Below are positions 1-6,732 of a stretch of DNA of 9,940 nt, piece after piece (positions within the stretch are counted from its first letter, which is position 1; each line of letters begins with the position of its first letter). A program made the translations under genes and the position numbers. Where the stretch lies: positions 1 to 9,940 of the forward strand of contig JAJRWM010000108.1 of assembly GCA_024276815.1 (NCBI GenBank), in the 5' to 3' direction. The notes beneath the pieces are model-generated. The model did no database searches, was not told the DNA's origin, and was given only the letters and a program-made list of their open reading frames with translations. This stretch comes from a bacterium. Lineage in GTDB: Bacteria; JACRDZ01; JAJRWM01.

Positions 1-729
1 AGAGCTTTGTGAATCAAGCAACACAGCCCGCAACAGGTTCGGCCGGTTTTCCTGTTTTCTTTTACCGGCTCCGTAACCGGTCGCCAGCAGCTTGCCCGAT
101 GGCGAACCGCCAAATTCAGCGACCAGGGTTTTTAACAGGGCCGCTCCGGTGGGCGTGATTTTCTCGCCGACTTCATCCGTAAATTTTACCTCCAGACCCC
201 GCAATATCTCCAGGGTGGCCGGAGCCGGGACGGGCAACGTACCATGCCGGCAAACGACTTCCCCGCGTCCTAACCGGGGACGGGAAGCGTTGATCTTATC
301 TATCCCCAACAGCTCCAAGGCGACCAAACTCCCGATAATGTCAATCAGGGAATCAAGCGCGCCCACCTCGTGGAAATGGATCTTTTCCGGAACCGTCCCG
401 TGAATTTTGGCCTCGGCTTCAGCTAAAGTCAGGAATACCTGTTTCGCCCGCTCCTGTACTTCCGCTGAGAGCGAAGAATTTTCTATTATTTTTACAATGT
501 CCGGTAAATGACGGGCCGGCTGCTTCGCCGCAGCGGCGATTATCACCTCAAAATCGGTCGCGCTGATGTTTTGCGGCTTAACCTTGGTGATTTTCAGTTC
601 ATACCCGGAAAGGGGTAGGGAACTCAGGCTTGCTGAAAAATCATCCCGACTAAGCCCCAGGTCGCAAAGAGCGCCCAGGAACATGTCGCCGGAAATACCA
701 TTTCGCAGGTCCAAATATAAAGCTTTCAT
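1..729 (-). CDS. larC: LarC, nickel-pincer cofactor nickel insertase (N-terminal part, cut by window edge)
   Basis: LarC is the CTP-dependent enzyme that inserts nickel into the pyridinium-dithiocarboxylate nucleotide, the last step in making the cofactor of lactate racemase LarA and its relatives. It acts in the cytoplasm. The frame is open from the ATG at 729 to base 1, giving 243 residues with no stop, against about 400 for the family, so roughly the last 40% lies outside the window. Seen in the translation: an N-terminal MKALYLDLRNGISGDMFLGA (residues 1-20), the family hallmark HFHEVGALDSLIDIIG (118-133), and a CRHGTLPVPAPATLEIL block (160-176). The start lies 1 base after the larB stop, with GGGA inside the end of larB as ribosome site, so the two are translationally coupled. 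In lactobacilli larC is made by a programmed frameshift from two frames; the region where that would happen is not visible here. Family identity is very secure. Confidence 0.95.
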   Translation of the reverse strand, partial: MKALYLDLRNGISGDMFLGALCDLGLSRDDFSASLSSLPLSGYELKITKVKPQNISATDFEVIIAAAAKQPARHLPDIVKIIENSSLSAEVQERAKQVFLTLAEAEAKIHGTVPEKIHFHEVGALDSLIDIIGSLVALELLGIDKINASRPRLGRGEVVCRHGTLPVPAPATLEILRGLEVKFTDEVGEKITPTGAALLKTLVAEFGGSPSGKLLATGYGAGKRKQENRPNLLRAVLLDSQSS

Positions 730-730
730 A

Positions 731-1492
731 TTATTTCCCGGACAGATTAACGCTGTTAATGACGCTGGCTAACTGCCCGGCGCCAAAACCGTTATCGATG
801 TTGACTACGGCGACTCCCGAAGCGCAGGCGTTGAGCATGGTTAAAAGCGGGGCTAACCCGCTGAAACTGGCGCCGTAACCGATTGAGGTCGGGACAGCCA
901 CCACCGGTTTATCCACCAGCCCGGCGACCACGCCGGGCAGCGCGCCATCCATGCCGGCGACGACAATAATCACCTCGGCGCGCCAGAGCAGGTCCTTCCT
1001 CCCCAAAAGACGATGGATCCCAGCGACTCCGACATCGTAAAGAGTTTCCACCCGGTTACCCATAATCGAGGCGGTTTCTTTCGCTTCTTCAGCTACCGGT
1101 ATATCCGAAGTGCCGGCGGTAACTATCAGGACCAAGCCCGGACGTTCGGGCAGAGGCTGGTTGTTAATTGTTATGGTTCGTCCCATCCGGTTATAGCGGG
1201 CGTCCGGGAAAGTTTCCCGGAATTCAGTAAAAACGTTTTCTCCCGCTCTGGTCGCCAGTAAATTGCCGGCGTCAGCGACCAGTTTCCGGGCTATTTCAAT
1301 GATCTGCGAGGTTTGCTTGCCCTCGCAGAAAATAACTTCCGGGAACCCTTTCCTTAAATGACGATGGGAATCAACGCAGGCGAACCCCAGGTTTTCATAA
1401 GGCAGGCTCTTCATTTTACGCAAGGCGTCGCCAATACCCAGATGTCCCGTCCTGACGGCTTCGAGCATTTCCCGCAGACCGTTTTCATTCAT
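731..1492 (-). CDS. larB: LarB, nicotinate adenine dinucleotide carboxylase (nickel-pincer cofactor synthesis)
   Basis: LarB carboxylates the pyridinium ring of nicotinic acid adenine dinucleotide and hydrolyses its phosphoanhydride, giving the dicarboxylated mononucleotide that LarE sulfurises and LarC loads with nickel. At 253 residues it has the usual family length. The N-terminal half carries DSHRHLRKGFPEVIFCEGK (41-59). The C-terminal half is PurE-like: VTAGTSDIPVAEEA (124-137), AGMDGALPGVVAGLV (179-193), then PTSIGYGASFSGLAPLLTML (201-220) followed by NACASGVAVVNIDN. Cys223 in the last block matches the conserved cysteine that forms the covalent adduct with the pyridine ring in the characterised enzyme. 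The ATG at 1492 overlaps the dusB end by 8 bases and has AGGGA about 8 bases upstream, which supports this start. It sits between dusB and larC in one transcription unit. LarE is not in the window. Confidence 0.95.
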   Translation of the reverse strand: MNENGLREMLEAVRTGHLGIGDALRKMKSLPYENLGFACVDSHRHLRKGFPEVIFCEGKQTSQIIEIARKLVADAGNLLATRAGENVFTEFRETFPDARYNRMGRTITINNQPLPERPGLVLIVTAGTSDIPVAEEAKETASIMGNRVETLYDVGVAGIHRLLGRKDLLWRAEVIIVVAGMDGALPGVVAGLVDKPVVAVPTSIGYGASFSGLAPLLTMLNACASGVAVVNIDNGFGAGQLASVINSVNLSGK

Positions 1493-2492
1493 GGTCGATG
1501 TCCCTGTTTAGTCGATAGTTATCCAGTTGCTGATAAATATCAGCCAGGGTGTCAGAATGATTGATCGCGTTCCGCAGCGCGGCTGACCCCGGCCACCCCT
1601 TAGTGTACCATAAGACATGCTTTCTGATTTCCCTGGTTCCCGCCTTTTCCCCTTTATGGTTAACCAGCAGAGTGGCATGACGCCTGATGGTTTTTAGAAT
1701 CTCCTCAATCTCCGGTGGGGGCAGGGTCTCTCCGGTAAAGATAAAGTTACGCATACTGTTAAGCAGCCAATAGTTACCACAGGCCGCCCGGCCGACCATC
1801 ACGCCGTCGCAGCCGGTCTCTTCAAGCATTCGTAACGCGTCCGCCTCACATTTAACGTCGCCTGAACCGATAACCGGAATGCTCACCGCCTCTTTAACCC
1901 GGCGGATTATTCCCCAGTCGCTAAGCCCCTTGTATTTCTCCGCCCGGGTTCGTCCGTGAACGGTAATGGCTGAGACGCCCTCATCCTGAGCCAGCCTGGC
2001 GACTTCCACGGCGTTAATGGAGTGACAGTCCCAGCCGGAGCGTATCTTTATGGTCAGGGGCAGAGAAATCGCCCCCTTAATCTCACGCAGCATGTTTTTT
2101 AAGCGGGGTAAGTCCTGTAACAGGGCTGAACCGGAACCGCTTTTATTGATCTTTTTTACCGGGCAGCCGGCGTTTAAATCAACCAGCTCGAAGCCGGCGG
2201 CCTCAGCTTTGGCGGCGGCTTTGGCGGCGGTGAGCGGATCGGCGCCAAAAAGCTGGCAGCCAATCGGCCTTTCCGCCTCCGAGAACTTGATTAATCTTTG
2301 GGTCGCTTCATTGCCCCGCTTTAAGCCCTCGATACTGACCATCTCGGTAAAGACCAAACTCGCCCGGCCAATTTCCTTGGCCAGCGTCCGGAACGAATGA
2401 TCGGTAACGCCGGCCATGGGCGCTAAGACAAACGGATGAGCAACCTTAACGTTGCCGATAGAAAAATCTTTATTATCTAACTTTGTCTTCAT
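1485..2492 (-). CDS. dusB: tRNA-dihydrouridine synthase, DusB/NifR3 type
   Basis: This flavoenzyme reduces specific uridines in tRNA to dihydrouridine using FMN and NAD(P)H. It has 335 residues, normal for the DusB/NifR3 group. Seen motifs: VLAPMAGVTDHSFR at the N-terminus of the TIM barrel (22-35), LVDLNAGCPVKKI (103-115) with the catalytic Cys110 and the lysines that bind FMN and tRNA, TVHGRTRAEKYKG (177-189), PVIGSGDV (206-213) and GVMVGRAACGNYW (230-242) for phosphate binding, and a C-terminal helical domain from about residue 255. The ATG at 2492 is the only reasonable start before the APMAG motif, yet I see no Shine-Dalgarno sequence before it (the preceding bases are CGTTTTTACTTT), so initiation may be weak or leaderless. 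Its end overlaps larB, so it probably heads a dusB-larB-larC transcript. The exact Dus subclass is inferred from motif similarity. Confidence 0.95.
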   Translation of the reverse strand: MKTKLDNKDFSIGNVKVAHPFVLAPMAGVTDHSFRTLAKEIGRASLVFTEMVSIEGLKRGNEATQRLIKFSEAERPIGCQLFGADPLTAAKAAAKAEAAGFELVDLNAGCPVKKINKSGSGSALLQDLPRLKNMLREIKGAISLPLTIKIRSGWDCHSINAVEVARLAQDEGVSAITVHGRTRAEKYKGLSDWGIIRRVKEAVSIPVIGSGDVKCEADALRMLEETGCDGVMVGRAACGNYWLLNSMRNFIFTGETLPPPEIEEILKTIRRHATLLVNHKGEKAGTREIRKHVLWYTKGWPGSAALRNAINHSDTLADIYQQLDNYRLNRDIDHE

Positions 2493-2719
2493 AAAGTAAA
2501 AACGGGGTATCCAACGTCTCTGTTTGGCCTTACATCTGACGATTAAAAACTTCCCAACGGCATGTGGGAGGCCGGTGGGCTTCCTTTCACTGTCTTCGGC
2601 GCCTTTGATTCCGCCTCATAGAAATACTCGGCTGCGTCTCGGGCGATAGCAAGCGAGCGTGTTAGAGGCCGCGAAAAAGAGGAACCGCCCAAGTTTAACA
2701 AAAAATGATTAAAAACACA
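2493..2719 (-). ncRNA. Possible structured RNA in the glycosyltransferase-dusB gap
   Basis: This gap of 227 bases has no credible gene. By eye it holds nested complementary blocks. 2547-2552 pairs with 2691-2696 (AAACTT/AAGTTT). 2577-2580 pairs with 2687-2690 (GGGC/GCCC, directly next to the first stem). 2581-2588 pairs with 2681-2684 plus 2673-2676 (TTCC/GGAA and TTTC/GAAA, with bulges). 2613-2617 pairs with 2665-2669 (GCCTC/GAGGC), and 2627-2630 with 2654-2657 (CTCG/CGAG). A small hairpin (2552-2569) sits on one side of the junction. A closing stem, a junction with a short side hairpin and a long irregular arm is loosely the layout of 6S RNA, but I do not recognise the class and each stem is short. 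A 10-base direct repeat, GATTAAAAAC, brackets the block (2541-2550 and 2707-2716). The strand is assumed from the terminator-like T-run. It could equally be an untranslated leader of dusB or a small repeat element. Confidence 0.25.
2545..2570 (-). terminator. Candidate intrinsic terminator after the glycosyltransferase / possible ncRNA
   Basis: Read on the minus strand, TCCCA (2569-2565), an 8-base loop, and TGGGA (2556-2552) form a 5-bp stem, extendable by a wobble pair. It is followed by AG and then five T's (2549-2545). The stem is short for a strong terminator. Its place, after the glycosyltransferase gene and before dusB, fits separation of the two transcripts or the 3' end of a small RNA. 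Confidence 0.35.
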
Positions 2720-4438
2720 CTATTTTACCGGGATGTCGGGCGGGCTTTCGCCGGCCTGTTTTTCCGCCAGGTAACGGTAAGCGATGCGGGCTTTTTCCGC
2801 CCGCCCGGTCTTTTGGTAAATGCCGCCCAACCGTGCCAGCGGCGGCAAAAAGTTCGGGGTGATTTTCACGCTTTTGAGATAATAATTCTCCGCGCTCTTG
2901 AGATCATCCTGGTCCTCGGCGATTAACCCCAGCAGAAAATAGGCTTTGAAGTTTTGTTCATCCAGGTTGACGGCTTTTTGGAAATATCGCCCGGCCAGTT
3001 CCCGCTGGTCAGGTTTATCAAAGTAGATAAGGCCCAGGTTGTAGTTGGCCTGAGAGTAATTGGGACTTAGATTGAAGAAATTGTAATTTACCAGGAAAAA
3101 TAAAATCGCCAGGATAGTTAGATGCCGGTAACGGGTTTGTTTGTTATGTTTTAAAGACTGCCAGTTGTGGTGAAAATAACTTCCGGTCAGAATCAGGACA
3201 AAGGGGATCAGGGGCAGTCTCAGACGGGTATAGATAAAAAAGAGCAGGATTGTTACGGAGTAACTCAAAACAAAGATGGTAACCAGCCGTTCGGCCGGGC
3301 TTTGCCGGCCGAACTGACCGATCCTCAGCAGGGCAAAGGGTAAAAATAATCCCAGGCTGAGGGGAAGCCGGTTCAGGAGGGAAGTAAACCGGGTAACGAA
3401 AGCCAGGGTTTTATTGTTGCTGTTTTCATAGCGATTAATCAGCAGCAGGAATTTCCTCAGGTACAGTTTAAAAGCCTGGGCCGGATTGTTCCAGAGATAT
3501 CTTCTTCCCTTGGCGTACCAGAACCGCGAGACTTCGGACGGTTTCAGTTTATGACCCAACTCTCTTTCGGCGACTTTGATATGTTCATCAAAGGTTCCCT
3601 GCCACTCAGTTTTCAGCCCCGGGATCATCGCCGTCTGGCCATCGCTCAGAGGATTGTTGCCCATGTAAAAGCTCATCCCGCCTTGAAAAGCGATCAGGGT
3701 AAAATCATTGCCGACCAGATAGTTATGCAGGGTTACTGAAAAAACGATCAGGCAGCAGCCGGCGGTTAAATTAGCCAGGACTTTTATCCTTTGCCGCAGA
3801 GGTACTTTTTTTCGCTGATGAAAAAACAGATAAACAAAAAGCGCCGGCGCGAAAAACAGGATATTGGGCCGGGCGATGGCTGAAAGCCCCATCAAAACGC
3901 CGACCCCGGCCCAGAGATACGGCCGGTCGTTTCGCAGCGCGTGGATGCTCAGTATGATCAACAGCAAATCCAGAGCGACCAGCAAACCGCCGATTAATAA
4001 TTCGCCTTCCATGAAAATGAAATAAGGGTAGAACAGGGACAGAACGGCCACCCGGGACGCTGTTTTGTTGTTGAAAAGCTGTTTGCCCAGGAGGTAGATC
4101 AAGAGCGGGGTGAAGCTGCCCAGGATGAGTTGGACGAGCCGCATGGTAAAGATCCGCCCCCCCAGCCAGTAGATAAAGCCCAGCAGGTAAGGATACAAGG
4201 GCGCCCGGAAAAAGACTTCCGTCTCGTAAAATCCCTTGGCAGCCAGACGTTCCGCCCATTGGTAATGATACAGTTCATCCAGGGCCAGTTCGTTAAAATA
4301 AGGGCTGAGATTATAATACTGCCAGAAGTAAATCAGCCTGAGGGCCAGAGAGACGATTAAAAGCAGGGCTGGAAAAAGCCAGGGACTTGCAGTCCATTTC
4401 CGCGGTTCGCTTTGTTTTTTCGCGCTTGAGGTCATCAT
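2720..4438 (-). CDS. ArnT/PMT-like membrane glycosyltransferase (GT39-type) with C-terminal TPR repeats
   Basis: This is a polytopic inner-membrane protein of the dolichyl/polyprenyl-phosphate-sugar glycosyltransferase superfamily. Such enzymes move a sugar from a lipid-phosphate donor to a lipid, protein or glycan on the outer face of the membrane; donor and acceptor cannot be read here. With the start at 4438 it has 572 residues. Seen: a first membrane segment SPWLFPALLLIVSLALRLIYF (about residues 18-38); a first outer loop with LDELYHYQWAERL, whose Asp (residue 54) and Glu are the usual catalytic or metal-binding acids; FRAPLYPYLLGFIYWLGG, a family hallmark; about ten further hydrophobic segments; and, after the last one, roughly 100 residues of TPR-like repeats (YNLGLIYFDKPDQRELAGRYFQKAV, YFLLGLIAEDQDDLKSAENYYLKSV). 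The frame stays open up to a TTG at 4582, but that extension is low-quality sequence over a palindrome, so the tandem ATGs at 4438/4435 are preferred although neither has a clear ribosome site. TAG is the stop. Confidence 0.85.
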   Translation of the reverse strand: MMTSSAKKQSEPRKWTASPWLFPALLLIVSLALRLIYFWQYYNLSPYFNELALDELYHYQWAERLAAKGFYETEVFFRAPLYPYLLGFIYWLGGRIFTMRLVQLILGSFTPLLIYLLGKQLFNNKTASRVAVLSLFYPYFIFMEGELLIGGLLVALDLLLIILSIHALRNDRPYLWAGVGVLMGLSAIARPNILFFAPALFVYLFFHQRKKVPLRQRIKVLANLTAGCCLIVFSVTLHNYLVGNDFTLIAFQGGMSFYMGNNPLSDGQTAMIPGLKTEWQGTFDEHIKVAERELGHKLKPSEVSRFWYAKGRRYLWNNPAQAFKLYLRKFLLLINRYENSNNKTLAFVTRFTSLLNRLPLSLGLFLPFALLRIGQFGRQSPAERLVTIFVLSYSVTILLFFIYTRLRLPLIPFVLILTGSYFHHNWQSLKHNKQTRYRHLTILAILFFLVNYNFFNLSPNYSQANYNLGLIYFDKPDQRELAGRYFQKAVNLDEQNFKAYFLLGLIAEDQDDLKSAENYYLKSVKITPNFLPPLARLGGIYQKTGRAEKARIAYRYLAEKQAGESPPDIPVK

Positions 4439-4488
4439 CAGGTTATCTGTCAAACATGAGTGAATTGTTTTATTATGCCGCCAGAATA

Positions 4489-4508
4489 CCTCGCAGCTTG
4501 CTGCGGGG
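4489..4508. repeat. REP-like palindrome upstream of the glycosyltransferase
   Basis: CCTCGCAGC (4489-4497), TT, then GCTGCGGGG (4500-4508) form a 9-bp stem with a single T-G wobble and a minimal loop. It is flanked by GAATA on the left and TCAGGTTCATTTATC on the right. The shape and the GCAGC-TT-GCTGC core resemble dispersed intergenic REP-type palindromes that I recall from several environmental bacterial genomes; that resemblance is from memory and not searched. Its presence argues against the TTG-initiated N-terminal extension of the neighbouring gene being real protein. Confidence 0.5.
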
Positions 4509-4589
4509 TCAGGTTCATTTATCATGCGGTTTTTCAGATTGTAACATTTTTTCGTTGAAAAATTCCCTGTTTCATTTATCAATGGTACA

Positions 4590-4617
4590 AGTATGTCTTT
4601 AGCCTTCCCTTTTTCAA
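4590..4617 (-). promoter_or_regulatory. Candidate sigma70 promoter for the glycosyltransferase
   Basis: On the minus strand TTGAAA (4617-4612, five of six to TTGACA) and CATACT (4595-4590, four of six to TATAAT) are 16 bases apart. This would give a leader of about 150 bases to the ATG at 4438, and that leader would contain the REP-like palindrome. Only matching by eye supports it. Confidence 0.3.
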
Positions 4618-4637
4618 AACCCCAGGTAGAAATTATC

Positions 4638-4666
4638 TTGTAGTTTTCCTTAAGATTAATTAGAAT
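4638..4666 (+). promoter_or_regulatory. Candidate sigma70 promoter for the REC-STAS / sbcDC transcript
   Basis: TTGTAG (4638-4643, four of six to TTGACA) and TAGAAT (4661-4666, five of six to TATAAT) have the ideal 17-base spacing. They lie about 40 bases before the ATG at 4706, in an AT-rich patch. A GGAG ribosome site (4694-4697) follows, 8 bases before the start. Because the downstream genes are closely packed, this promoter may drive the regulator, sbcD and sbcC together. Confidence 0.4.
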
Positions 4667-4705
4667 GTGAGCAGGTAAAAGTTTGGTCTGTTTGGAGAAT
4701 CTTGA

Positions 4706-5491
4706 ATGGCTAAAATCAGGATATTAATCGCGGAAGACTCTGCGACCTTGCGTAAAATGACTGTTATGACCCTGCGCAACTCCGGTTTCGAGGTGCTGGA
4801 GGCTGAAGATGGCCTGCAAGCTCTGGGCCTGGCGTTAAGCCAAAAACCGGACATCCTCCTGCTGGATATCCAGATGCCCAAACTTACCGGCTGGGAAGTT
4901 TGCGAGAAGATACGGGAACATCCTGACGCCAAAACTCTGCCGATTGTTATCTTCAGTACACTGAATAAAGCCGGTGATATCAAAATCGCCAAACGGCATA
5001 AAGTCGCCGGTTACCTGGCCAAACCTTTTTCCAACGAAAACCTGATCTCGAAAATCTCCGACGCGCTGAAATATAACCCGGCCGAGGTTCTGGCCAAGAG
5101 CGATAACCAGCCTCCGGCGGAAAAACCCCCGGAACCACCTTCCAAGCCCGCGCCCAAACCGGTATTTCCCTGTGAAATGGTCGGCGACGTGGCGGTGCTG
5201 AGATTCAGCGGTGAACTGGATAAGCCGCAGATGCTTAATGACAGCATCCTGAAAATACTCAAAGAGGACGCCAAGAAAATCTTGCTGGAACTGGCTGCTG
5301 TCACCAAAGTGAAGGCGAAGAGTATTATCGCGGTCTCACGGGCCAACAAGCTGGCGAATGGTCTTGGCGGAGCAGTCAAGGTTGTCCTGAAAAACCCTGG
5401 AGTGATAAATGATTTTAAAATCGCCGAGGAACTGGATAACCTGGACTATTACGCCAGCAAAGAGGAAGCTCTGGCCAGCTTTGAAGATTAG
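4706..5491 (+). CDS. Response-regulator receiver fused to a degenerate STAS (anti-sigma antagonist-like) domain
   Basis: This is a 261-residue cytoplasmic signalling protein with no DNA-binding domain. Residues 1-121 are a complete CheY-like receiver: acidic pair Glu10/Asp11, phosphate acceptor Asp54 in LLLDIQMPKLTG, Ser84/Thr85, and Lys106 in GYLAKPF. A proline-rich linker follows (about 134-155). Residues 157-258 look like a STAS fold: a short strand MVGDVAVLRFSGELDK, a helix, then KKILLELAAVTKVKAKSIIAV and GGAVKVVLKNPGVINDF. In classical SpoIIAA-type antagonists the loop after this strand reads Asp-Ser-(Ser)-Gly and holds the phosphorylated serine; here the equivalent positions appear to be Lys203-Ala204, so kinase control through that serine looks lost. 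Output is probably by protein-protein contact, switched by the receiver. The start has a good GGAG site. sbcD begins 14 bases after its TAG stop, so co-transcription is likely. The partner kinase and target are not visible. Confidence 0.85.
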   Translation: MAKIRILIAEDSATLRKMTVMTLRNSGFEVLEAEDGLQALGLALSQKPDILLLDIQMPKLTGWEVCEKIREHPDAKTLPIVIFSTLNKAGDIKIAKRHKVAGYLAKPFSNENLISKISDALKYNPAEVLAKSDNQPPAEKPPEPPSKPAPKPVFPCEMVGDVAVLRFSGELDKPQMLNDSILKILKEDAKKILLELAAVTKVKAKSIIAVSRANKLANGLGGAVKVVLKNPGVINDFKIAEELDNLDYYASKEEALASFED

Positions 5492-5505
5492 ATCGATTAC
5501 CTGAA

Positions 5506-6732
5506 ATGTCTATTTCCTTTATCCATACGGCCGATATCCACCTGGGCCTGGAAAACTACAGTAAAATCAACCCCGATAACGGCTTGTCCCAGCGTCTGGT
5601 CGATTATTTGAACTCCCTGGACGTCCTGGTACCCACGGCGCTGGAACAAACGGTTGATTTTATGGTCTTGGCCGGCGATATATACAAAACGCCTAATCCC
5701 AATTCAACGGTCAGGCGGGAATTTACCCGGGTCCTGAAAAAACTCCAAAATCAAAAAATTCCGGTCGTAATTGTTTTAGGCAATCATGACCAGGTCAACG
5801 CTTTTGGTAAAGCCCACGCGTTTTCGGTTTTCAACATACTGGAACTGGACAACCTTTATATCGTGGATACGCCCCGCCTGCTCAGACTTGAGGCTAAAAG
5901 CGGCCCGGTCCAGTTGTTATGCCAGCCCTGGCCGCTCCGTTCCCATTATTTCAGCGACGGGGAAGCTTATCCCTGTCAAACGGAGGATTTCCAGGCGGAA
6001 CTGGTTAAGCGGGTCGAACGGCGGATAGGAGAACTGGCCGAAGCGGCCGACCCCGGTTGCCCCCTGCTTTTCTTCGGCCATCTCTTGATCCGGGGCGCGC
6101 GGTTCAGCGGTAGCGAGGGTATGCTCTCGCTGGGCAAAGACCCGGTTGTTGATAAATCAGTGTTAAACAATCAGCGTTTCAGTTATGTCGGCTTGGGTCA
6201 TTTACATGATTTCCAGGAATTAAACCACGGGGAAAGTCCCCCCATAGTATACTCCGGCAGCTTGAACCGCATAGATTTTCAGGATAAAGGAAGCGCCAAG
6301 GGTTTTGTTCTCGGTCAGATTGAGCGGTCTGAGCTGAAATTACAGTTTAAGGAAGTGCCCGACCGTCCTTTTCTGGCGATTGAAATCGCGGTTGATACTT
6401 TGGCTGAGCCAACCGCTGAGTTTATCCGGCAACTGGCCGAATACGATCTCTCGGACGCGGTCGTGAAAATCAGCTACACAGTGGCGGAAGGAGTCTCCGC
6501 GCTGTTGAACTGGCGGGAAATCCATCAGGCGCTGCAAGGCTGCTACTATTTAGTCAGTATTATGCCCAGCCGTCAGCCCGGCTCCAGAACGCTCCGTTTG
6601 GAAGTTAACGAGGACTTTACGGTGGAAAAAGCTTTTGCTGAATATCTCAAAATAAACTCAGCCTTGTCAGGTGACGCCCAAAAACTCAACCGGCTTTTAA
6701 AGGAATTAATCAGGGAAGCGAAACCTCTATGA
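5506..6732 (+). CDS. sbcD: SbcD/Mre11-type DNA nuclease subunit
   Basis: SbcD is the Mn2+-dependent calcineurin-like phosphoesterase of the SbcCD (Mre11-Rad50) complex, which cuts hairpins and protein-blocked or broken DNA ends. It has 408 residues, the normal length. All phosphoesterase motifs are present: IHTADIHLG with Asp10/His12, VLAGDIY with Asp58, LGNHD with Asn93/His94/Asp95, FFGHLL with His192, and GLGHLHDFQ with His232/His234. PPIVYSGSLNRIDFQDKG (245-262) is typical of the family's cap junction, and a C-terminal cap of about 110 residues follows. The position after the metal Asp reads GDIYKTPNP, where many homologues have GDLFD; the metal ligand itself is kept. No strong ribosome site is visible before the ATG, so coupling to the upstream REC-STAS gene is likely. 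Its TGA overlaps the sbcC ATG (ATGA at 6729-6732). SbcD looks intact although its partner sbcC is interrupted. Confidence 0.95.
   Translation: MSISFIHTADIHLGLENYSKINPDNGLSQRLVDYLNSLDVLVPTALEQTVDFMVLAGDIYKTPNPNSTVRREFTRVLKKLQNQKIPVVIVLGNHDQVNAFGKAHAFSVFNILELDNLYIVDTPRLLRLEAKSGPVQLLCQPWPLRSHYFSDGEAYPCQTEDFQAELVKRVERRIGELAEAADPGCPLLFFGHLLIRGARFSGSEGMLSLGKDPVVDKSVLNNQRFSYVGLGHLHDFQELNHGESPPIVYSGSLNRIDFQDKGSAKGFVLGQIERSELKLQFKEVPDRPFLAIEIAVDTLAEPTAEFIRQLAEYDLSDAVVKISYTVAEGVSALLNWREIHQALQGCYYLVSIMPSRQPGSRTLRLEVNEDFTVEKAFAEYLKINSALSGDAQKLNRLLKELIREAKPL

Noticed and set aside
92-403. Plus-strand open frame opposite larC
   Set aside because: It lies entirely antisense to the well-supported larC frame, with no ribosome site or recognisable motif.
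3771-4259. 162-residue open frame on the minus strand inside the glycosyltransferase gene
   Set aside because: It is an out-of-frame shadow of a gene with clear membrane-protein features; its composition (Gly/Pro/Arg-rich) is typical of a shifted frame.
4446-4463. Short match of the minus strand to a TTGACA-type promoter (CATGTTTGACAG)
   Set aside because: No -10 hexamer lies at a suitable distance, and the ATG pair is too close downstream.
4439-4582. N-terminal extension of the glycosyltransferase starting at TTG 4582 (48 extra residues)
   Set aside because: It begins at a weak TTG, covers the REP-like palindrome and repeats, and adds residues unlike the family start. The ATG pair at 4438/4435 just before the first membrane segment fits better.
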